Assembly: GCF_022374935.2 (NCBI RefSeq)
Contig: NZ_CP092430.2
Span: forward strand, 2,418,001-2,482,000
Length of the DNA stretch: 64,000 nucleotides
Direction: 5' to 3'
Origin: Mycolicibacter virginiensis
GTDB taxonomy: Bacteria; Actinomycetota; Actinomycetes; Mycobacteriales; Mycobacteriaceae
The notes beneath the pieces are model-generated. The model was given only the letters and a program-made list of their open reading frames with translations. It did not search any database and was not told the DNA's origin. Every line of letters starts with the position of its first letter. Within the stretch, counting starts at the first letter, position 1. The position numbers and the translations under genes are program-made. Below are positions 58,535 to 64,000 of the stretch, in pieces.

Positions 58535-61500
58535 TCATTGCCAGCCGCGATCGTGAAGTATGAGCGCGCGTTCAGCTGCCCAGATCTCCTGACGCAAAGA
58601 ATCATCGATGAGGTCAAGGGCACGCGACCGTACAGCGCCGGTGGCGTCGGTGTGGATCCGCATCAGAATCTGGACGAGCAGGTCGTCGCGGCGGTAGTGC
58701 GGTGATCCCGAATCGGAAGCGAAGGAGGCAAGCGCACGCTCGCAGATCACCAGCGCGAGATCCGTTGCGGCGCTCGTGGCCTCGGCTTGCGCCTCGAGGA
58801 GCTCATTCCAACGCTTTGCCGCGGCCCGGCTCTCGACTAGGCATACAACGACGTCGGCGAAATCGTTCAGCTGGGTTCCGGAGAAGGTGCCCACGACCTC
58901 GGCCGCGGCGTCGCGAACCGCTTGGGAAGTGTCGTCGAACAGCCTTGTCAGTGCTGCTGCACACTGGTCACGAAACGGCGAGGTCGCGAGGTTCGCGGCA
59001 TACACCCGCGCCGCGCCAAGCCTCTGTGGCTCCGCACCTTCGAGGCAAGTCGCGGCGAGTGCGGTTGCGTCGTCGTCGACCAGCGCGGCCGAGGTCGCCA
59101 GCGCAGCCCCGTGCTGTTGCACCTCTTCGAGCTCGGAATACATCATCCGCTCCACAAGGGACCGCAGGCGCGCGAAGTCCACCTCGATCCGGGACTGGAC
59201 CAGTTGTTGGACGTAGCGGGTGGCTAGCAAGTGGTCGGGGCCATCTTCGGTGAGGCGATCTAAGGCATCGAGCGCCGCGTTGGGGTCCCACCGCGACCAA
59301 ACGAGCAGGATCTGCGCCGCCAAGGCACGCACCCCGGGGTTACCGTCACCGACGAGCCTCGCTACGGCCGGTGCGAGCGGGGCGACGTTGCGCGGGTCGC
59401 GGGCGATCAAATGGGTGATGACTTCGGTGATGGCGCCGCGCACCGAGTTGAGGCCTTGATACAGCAGCGACTCGTCGATCGTGTCGGCCTGCGGGAGCGC
59501 TGAGTCGTTGGCCGGATCCGGGTGGTTGGCGTACCACGCAATCAGCTCGGCCATCACTTTAGAGACTGGCCCCTCCGCATGCAGCAGGGGACGTGCGATG
59601 TCCATCCCGCACGGACGATTTGGGAGCCGGTGGCACCGCTGTATCAGTGCCTCGATCAGCTCGGTCGACAGCCAGTCGGCACTGTTGGCCACTCCGCGAA
59701 GGATCGAGGTGAAGTACCGGGTGTCGGTGGCGTCGGGCAATTCGATGGCCAGACGGGCGAACCGCTGCGGGTCGGCCTGGGCATTGGTCTCGAGTTGACT
59801 GGCGAGTTGCCTTATTCCGCCGATGGGAGGACCGTCTCCGCGAAACTGGATGTCTTCGTCCGCCGCATAGCGCTCGATGGCGCCGCGCCACTGCGCGTCC
59901 GACATCCTTTCAGCAGCTTCGGCAACGATGGGCGATCGAACGAAGCCCCCGTTAATGCCGCTCGGTACCGGCGCGTCGTCGCAGCCGAACTTGCGCTGCC
60001 ACTCGGCAAGCCGCTGCTCCATCGCGGGCGTGCGGCGTTCAACGGCGACGCCGCCCAGCAGGGTGAACTGCGTGAACCCATGCCCGTAACGGCCTCGCGC
60101 GGTGCGCTCGTAAGGCGGATAGCACGCGAGCAGTGCCGACTCAAGTTCTGCCAGCGCGTGGTCCCCGGCGTGGGGGGTAACCGCTTCAAGCAGCCTCCTT
60201 GTGCCCCACGCCTGACCGTTGGACCAGCCAACGTCCAACCAATCAGTGTGGGCGGTCAATGCGTGGACGGCGTCGTCGGCGAAGTGCTGCGGGTTGGCAG
60301 CGAAACCCTCGAAGAGGACTGCCACGATCGTCTCCGATTTCGTCGCCCAGACTTGGTCGACCACGGCGGCGAACCGGCCCGGGTCATCACGAGCGCAGGT
60401 GGCAAAGGCGACTTCGGCGCCCCCGAGGAGCTCATCGACGAAGCTGTCCGATCCGCCCTGTAGGTGCCGAAACGCCCAGATCCGATCCGGCCTCAACCGG
60501 CCCTCCCGTTGATCGAGCAGGGACGCCTCGACCAGGCGCAGGAAAGTTGGCCATACATGGTCGAGGAACGACGCGGACGCGGTCGCAGCAGTGCGGACGT
60601 AGTCGCCAAGTGCCAGCCGGTTCGGGATGAGGTTGGCACCAGGCTCGAGCGGACTGGGCAGGCCGGCGGCGGTCGCCGCCACCATGCGCTGCGCGAGGTA
60701 GTGGCCCAGTAGTTCGTTGGCCCGGTGCGGATTGTCGGTGGCCAGACTAAGCGTTGGGTAACGCAGTTCACCCGTGTAGACCTCGGCGGCCAGCGCTCCC
60801 GAATCGACGAGCCGAAGCAACAACTCGAAGGCGGCGCGATGCGTGGCGAGGTCCGCGTGCGCCAGTACCCAAATTACATGCGGTGTCCAGGAATCGGATT
60901 CGTCCAGACGTGGCGTCAACAGCTGCAAGGCTCGGTCGAGGAACCGTCCGTTGCCGCCGACCAGCGCTGTGAGCGCCCGGCGGATTAGCACGGGGTCATC
61001 GCTATTCAAAGAGGTTTCGAAGTAGCCGAGTCCGTCAAGATCGGCGAACCAGGCGGGCGCCGCAGCCGTGCGCCAAGCACGGCTGTGCAGCGGCGACGAC
61101 GGATCGTCCAGGTGCGGGCGAAGTAGTTCTACTTCGGCTGCGTTCGGGGCCACTTGCGACAGCCAGGCGAGCACGACGTCGCGCAAGTGGAATCGGACGC
61201 CAGCATCAGTGAGCAGGTATTTCAGATCCGAGAGGTACTCGTCGGTCCGATCGCGGTTGTACGCGAGCACTTGTCGGACCTGTGCGCGCCGGAACAGATC
61301 CTGGTCGTCGGCGAGGAGGTCCCCGATCGTGTAGCCGCGAGCACAGAATCGTCGCGCGAACACGTAGTCGAAGAAGCTCTCGTGGAAGAACGCGACGTGG
61401 TCGCCGTCGCGGTTGAGCACGCGGCTCGAGATCAGCTCGGTCAGGTCGGGCCGCCATTCGTCGGCGATATCTACCGGAGCGCGCAACAGCTGGTGGCCGC

Positions 61501-63010
61501 TCATGTAGTCGACTAAGACGTCGAGCACCTGGGTCCACGCCGGAGGACGGCCGAGCCGTTGGTGTATCTCATCTCGCTTTGCGTCCCAGAACGCGCGGAA
61601 CAGGTCGTTGGCGTTCGCGATGCTCAGTTCGGATGACTGCGCCAGCAAGGTCGGTGCAATCTCAGCAAGCAGGGCCAGGTGGAGTGGGAGAGCCAGGATC
61701 TCCTTATGCGCTCGGCTCAACCGGTCGCCGTCGAATCCGAGGGCCGCGGTCGTGGCCAGCACCTGGGATTCGGTGAACGTGCCGACGGTCAGCACCGTGG
61801 CTTCGCCGGCCGCCACCACCCGGCGTAGCCGGGCGTCATTAGTCCTGTCGAAGGTACGACACGACAGCACAATTCGTAGATTCGGCGTCGCGGCGGCTTC
61901 GGTGATCATCTGCTGGACACAGTCAAGGAACTGGGGGCTGCGTCCCGATGTGGCGCTGACGATATCGAGCTGGTCGACAACGAGCACGCTCAATGCGCTC
62001 TTCGCGTGGGCGGCGAGCGTCACCACCGGCGATGCAGGAAGGTCTAGTTCGTCGCCGACGTCGCCGGGGCGGCGCGTGGGGCTCACCCGGTCGAGACGAA
62101 GTGCCAGGTGGGGAATGCGGTCATCCTCCAAATCCCGCATGAATTGCAGGAGTACGTCGCTCTTCCCGGTACCTGCGGCGCCGTCGACGAGCACGATACG
62201 GTGCGATTCGACGAGTTCGCGAAGCTGCTGAGCTTCGGTACGCACGATCAGTTGACCGCCGATCAAGGTCTGCTCTCGCGAGGCGCGGAAGCGGGAGTTG
62301 GCGGCGTCGACTTTGACCGCCAGGCCGTGTCCCCTGCGCCACAAATTCGGTTCGTAGCGCTTGCCGCGTAACTCACGCCACAGGTCTGCGGCGGTCAGGT
62401 ACTCGCCGGCGTGATCGCGCACAAGCTCGGTCATCACCGCGACCACGTGGTCGAGGTCGCCGGTCAACGCCACTTCGGCTTGCAACCGAACCATCGCCTT
62501 CAGTTGGTCGTCGCCGATCGTGGCGACTTCAATGCGGCGCAGCGCGCTGAACGCGACTTCAGCACCAGGGTCGCCCCAGAGCTTGCACAGCTTGTCGAAC
62601 TTGGCCCTCCATTCAGGCGCCTTCAGGTAGACGTCGACGAACTGCTCCGCCGACGCCGCGAGGCGGGCCCGGTCGGCCAACTCACCGAGCGCGTCGGTGG
62701 CGTGGGTGGACGCGAAAACGCACTGGGCCCGAGGGTCGCGCAACTTTGTGAAGAACGTGCTGAGCACCCCGGCAGACTCGAGTGCCGTCAGATTCCACAC
62801 ACCTTCGCGGGTGCGTTGCCGCTTGCACTGGTGGTAGACATCGCGGTCGGAGTACCGCAACACGAACTCGACTCCGTCGTCGCCGGGTCCCGACGGCTCG
62901 AGGTCGATCGCCTCGGCCACGTCGTCGAGCACGTCGAACACGTACCGGGCGGTCCAGCGGTCCTCAAAACGATTGCCCAGCTTGTCGGAGAGCCCGCCCG
63001 GCATCGGCAT
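58535..63010 (-). CDS. predicted antiphage STAND NTPase with N-terminal PD-(D/E)xK-like nuclease (Avs-like)
   Basis: 1491 residues. Residues 1-130: nuclease-like domain, Glu16 (LGNRFEDRW), Asp45/Glu48 (GDDGVEFVL), Gln61-x-Lys63 (YHQCKRQ), as in Cap4/Mrr-type effectors. 250-560: P-loop NTPase, Walker A GAAGTGKS (277-284), Walker B SVLVVDQLD (Asp346, Asp349), a sensor strand IVLSCR, a GxP-like LALPLHLALL and the winged-helix motif FFHESFFDYVFARRF (541-555) typical of NACHT/STAND proteins. 560-1491: helical repeats, with HEAT-like units (NPGVRALAAQILLVW, SQAVRDAAAEVVGTF) in the last 290. Inferred mechanism: the C-terminus senses a phage protein, the NTPase oligomerises and the nuclease cuts DNA. 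The frame is intact. A second ATG is two codons in. Confidence 0.85.
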   Translation of the reverse strand: MPMPGGLSDKLGNRFEDRWTARYVFDVLDDVAEAIDLEPSGPGDDGVEFVLRYSDRDVYHQCKRQRTREGVWNLTALESAGVLSTFFTKLRDPRAQCVFASTHATDALGELADRARLAASAEQFVDVYLKAPEWRAKFDKLCKLWGDPGAEVAFSALRRIEVATIGDDQLKAMVRLQAEVALTGDLDHVVAVMTELVRDHAGEYLTAADLWRELRGKRYEPNLWRRGHGLAVKVDAANSRFRASREQTLIGGQLIVRTEAQQLRELVESHRIVLVDGAAGTGKSDVLLQFMRDLEDDRIPHLALRLDRVSPTRRPGDVGDELDLPASPVVTLAAHAKSALSVLVVDQLDIVSATSGRSPQFLDCVQQMITEAAATPNLRIVLSCRTFDRTNDARLRRVVAAGEATVLTVGTFTESQVLATTAALGFDGDRLSRAHKEILALPLHLALLAEIAPTLLAQSSELSIANANDLFRAFWDAKRDEIHQRLGRPPAWTQVLDVLVDYMSGHQLLRAPVDIADEWRPDLTELISSRVLNRDGDHVAFFHESFFDYVFARRFCARGYTIGDLLADDQDLFRRAQVRQVLAYNRDRTDEYLSDLKYLLTDAGVRFHLRDVVLAWLSQVAPNAAEVELLRPHLDDPSSPLHSRAWRTAAAPAWFADLDGLGYFETSLNSDDPVLIRRALTALVGGNGRFLDRALQLLTPRLDESDSWTPHVIWVLAHADLATHRAAFELLLRLVDSGALAAEVYTGELRYPTLSLATDNPHRANELLGHYLAQRMVAATAAGLPSPLEPGANLIPNRLALGDYVRTAATASASFLDHVWPTFLRLVEASLLDQREGRLRPDRIWAFRHLQGGSDSFVDELLGGAEVAFATCARDDPGRFAAVVDQVWATKSETIVAVLFEGFAANPQHFADDAVHALTAHTDWLDVGWSNGQAWGTRRLLEAVTPHAGDHALAELESALLACYPPYERTARGRYGHGFTQFTLLGGVAVERRTPAMEQRLAEWQRKFGCDDAPVPSGINGGFVRSPIVAEAAERMSDAQWRGAIERYAADEDIQFRGDGPPIGGIRQLASQLETNAQADPQRFARLAIELPDATDTRYFTSILRGVANSADWLSTELIEALIQRCHRLPNRPCGMDIARPLLHAEGPVSKVMAELIAWYANHPDPANDSALPQADTIDESLLYQGLNSVRGAITEVITHLIARDPRNVAPLAPAVARLVGDGNPGVRALAAQILLVWSRWDPNAALDALDRLTEDGPDHLLATRYVQQLVQSRIEVDFARLRSLVERMMYSELEEVQQHGAALATSAALVDDDATALAATCLEGAEPQRLGAARVYAANLATSPFRDQCAAALTRLFDDTSQAVRDAAAEVVGTFSGTQLNDFADVVVCLVESRAAAKRWNELLEAQAEATSAATDLALVICERALASFASDSGSPHYRRDDLLVQILMRIHTDATGAVRSRALDLIDDSLRQEIWAAERALILHDRGWQ

Positions 63011-63412
63011 GTGCTCAGTGTACGGAGGAGCGGTTGTGCGTCTGCGACACCAACGGGCCCGACGTGGGTTTGCTCGCTGCGGGTTCCGTCGTCGCGCAGA
63101 CCCGACGGGTCAGCTCAGCCGTTCGTTGTCCTTTGGGTCGCGTAGCCGGCGCGCGATCTAGTCCAGCAGGAGCTGAGCGGACGCTCGACCAGTGCTCCGG
63201 GATGAGTTCGAATCTCACCGAGGCCACCACAAACGTCACGTCGACGCCGCCTGTCTGAACAGCGCAACCGCGCATCTCGATTTGCTATAGCGCGCGCTTT
63301 GCTCACGGACGGCTCCTGGCCACGAGCCCCGAACGATTCGCCATTGTCGCCCCTACCGACACCGCCGAACCTAAACTCGGGCACGCCGCGACTGGGCAGC
63401 CGAGGAGGGCCA
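63011..63412. other. intergenic region holding the right att-like repeat
   Basis: 402 bases between the STAND gene start and the next gene. Apart from the att copy at 63203-63230 I see no supported gene, RNA or terminator. A GGAGGAG at about 63023 is followed by a TTG frame of unconvincing composition. The promoter of the STAND gene must lie in its left part, but no clear -10/-35 pair stands out. Confidence 0.6.
63203..63230. repeat. att-like direct repeat, right
   Basis: Copy of the tRNA 3' end, 27 of 28 bases identical to 57943-57970. The upstream part of the tRNA is not present here, as expected for the distal end of an integrated element. Confidence 0.88.
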
Positions 63413-63976
63413 TTGAGGAAATCCGTGCTGGGTGTGCTGGTGCTGCTGCTGGGCGTGTCGGCCGGCTTTCTGGTGTGGACCTCGACCAAAACGCACGACA
63501 CCACACACGTGCCGGCCAAGGCGCGCGGGCAATACGACGATGCGTCAACCGGCCATGACGGCGGAGTCGGCGGCAACCTCATGCAACGCGACCCGCTGCA
63601 GGAGCTTGCGCGCGAGCCCAGCTATGACGATTGCGAATCGTGCCATCTGCCGTTTGTGCCGTTTTTCGGGACGCGGGCCGGGTTCAACTGCGAGATCAAC
63701 TACCGGCGTGGCGAACTGCCCGATTCGGCTTACTGCATGTCGGTAAATCCGCCGCAGCATGTATCGATGGACACCGATGGAGAGTTGTCGATTTGCCGTG
63801 ACGGCGTTAACTGCTTGTCCAATCCCCCGTTCGATCAACCGATCCTCCCGTTCGGCCAGAGCGCCGGCGCCGGACCGTTCACCTGCCAATCGGACGCCAC
63901 TGGCGTGACATGCACCGTGGACTCGTCGGGACGCGGGTTCGTCATCTCAAAGGCGGGGATCGAACCCGTCGGCTGA
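63413..63976 (+). CDS. exported DUF6636-like protein
   Basis: 187 residues from a TTG seven bases after GAGGAGG. The N-terminal signal anchor is VLGVLVLLLGVSAGFLVW. The mature part has paired Cys (DDCESCHLPF, FNCEINY, YCMSVNPP, ICRDGVNC). The ending PFTCQSDATGVTCTVDSSGR and GFVISKAG resembles the DUF6636 secreted family of mycobacteria. The function is unknown. It is the first gene beyond the island. Confidence 0.72.
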   Translation: MRKSVLGVLVLLLGVSAGFLVWTSTKTHDTTHVPAKARGQYDDASTGHDGGVGGNLMQRDPLQELAREPSYDDCESCHLPFVPFFGTRAGFNCEINYRRGELPDSAYCMSVNPPQHVSMDTDGELSICRDGVNCLSNPPFDQPILPFGQSAGAGPFTCQSDATGVTCTVDSSGRGFVISKAGIEPVG

Positions 63977-64000
63977 GGCGCGTCAGCGCGGCGAATACAT

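Larger units (their letters stand above)
57943..63230. mobile_element. tRNA-integrated genomic island (5.26 kb) with STAND nuclease cargo
   Basis: Bounded by the 28-bp direct repeats. It contains a decayed tyrosine integrase next to the left end and one intact 4.5-kb gene. There is no other phage or plasmid gene. The integrase is broken and the right repeat has diverged by one base, so the island is probably fixed. Confidence 0.8.

Noticed and set aside
63015-63275. Minus- and plus-strand frames around the right att repeat
   Set aside because: They cross the att repeat, have no recognisable family, and composition is not convincing for a gene.

Overview
The window is chromosomal DNA from a mycobacterium. 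The evidence is high GC, the proteasome/Pup ligase block pafA-pafB-pafC next to tatA-tatC-helY, rbpA, split lnt/ppm1 genes for lipoprotein acylation and polyprenol-phosphomannose, DUF732 and DUF222/HNH families, F420-type PPOX proteins, and an aconitase gene. Most of the right two thirds follows the M. tuberculosis gene order as I remember it, in three blocks: Rv2038c-Rv2046 (sugar ABC transporter, Rv2042c, pncA, lipT, lppI), Rv2049c-Rv2054 (small Cys protein, rbpA, ppm1/lnt, amidohydrolase, fxsA, dienelactone hydrolase) and Rv2073c-Rv2097c (SDR, F420 protein, pepE, exonuclease, helY, tat, paf). Genes between these blocks in M. tuberculosis, including pks12 and the cobalamin cluster, are absent here. 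Species cannot be assigned from sequence alone.

Layout. 1-17 kb is accessory metabolism: hydrolases, MgtC, a CBM2 protein, an HNH/DUF222 protein, a yaeQ gene split by an IS256-family element with a clean 8-bp target duplication, a divergent SRPBCC/TetR pair whose TetR gene appears frameshifted, oxidoreductases, a receptor-type Ser/Thr kinase, an MpaB/TetR divergent pair, an SDR and an enoyl-CoA hydratase. 17-24 kb holds aconitase translationally overlapped by a TDT-family transporter, then a second HNH/DUF222 protein. 23-31 kb is a leftward run: sugar ABC importer, YhgE/Pip protein with a divergent ATPase, and an ECF41-like sigma factor facing a DoxX gene. 31-44 kb includes an unusual in-frame DUF2784-PncA fusion, lipT, lppI, rbpA behind a SigE/SigH-like promoter, and lnt/ppm1. 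44-58 kb carries a lone phage-like repressor, pepE, the helY-tatC-tatA-paf block and the ANTAR response regulator pdtaR.

The most notable region is 57.9-63.2 kb. A tRNA gene with a CAA anticodon is followed 5.26 kb later by a 28-bp copy of its 3' end (27/28 identical). Between the two copies lie the decayed remains of a tyrosine integrase and one 1491-codon gene. That gene encodes an N-terminal PD-(D/E)xK-like nuclease, a STAND/NACHT-type P-loop NTPase and a long helical-repeat C-terminus. This is the architecture of Avs-like single-gene antiphage systems on an immobilised island, and it is the best candidate for an undescribed system here.

Other regulatory structure includes twin 22-bp palindromic operator-like sites near 7.3 and 9.4 kb, TetR-type palindromes in two divergent intergenic regions, MIRU-like 56/57-bp repeats at 35.9 and 53.0 kb, and a strong terminator between rbpA and ppm1.
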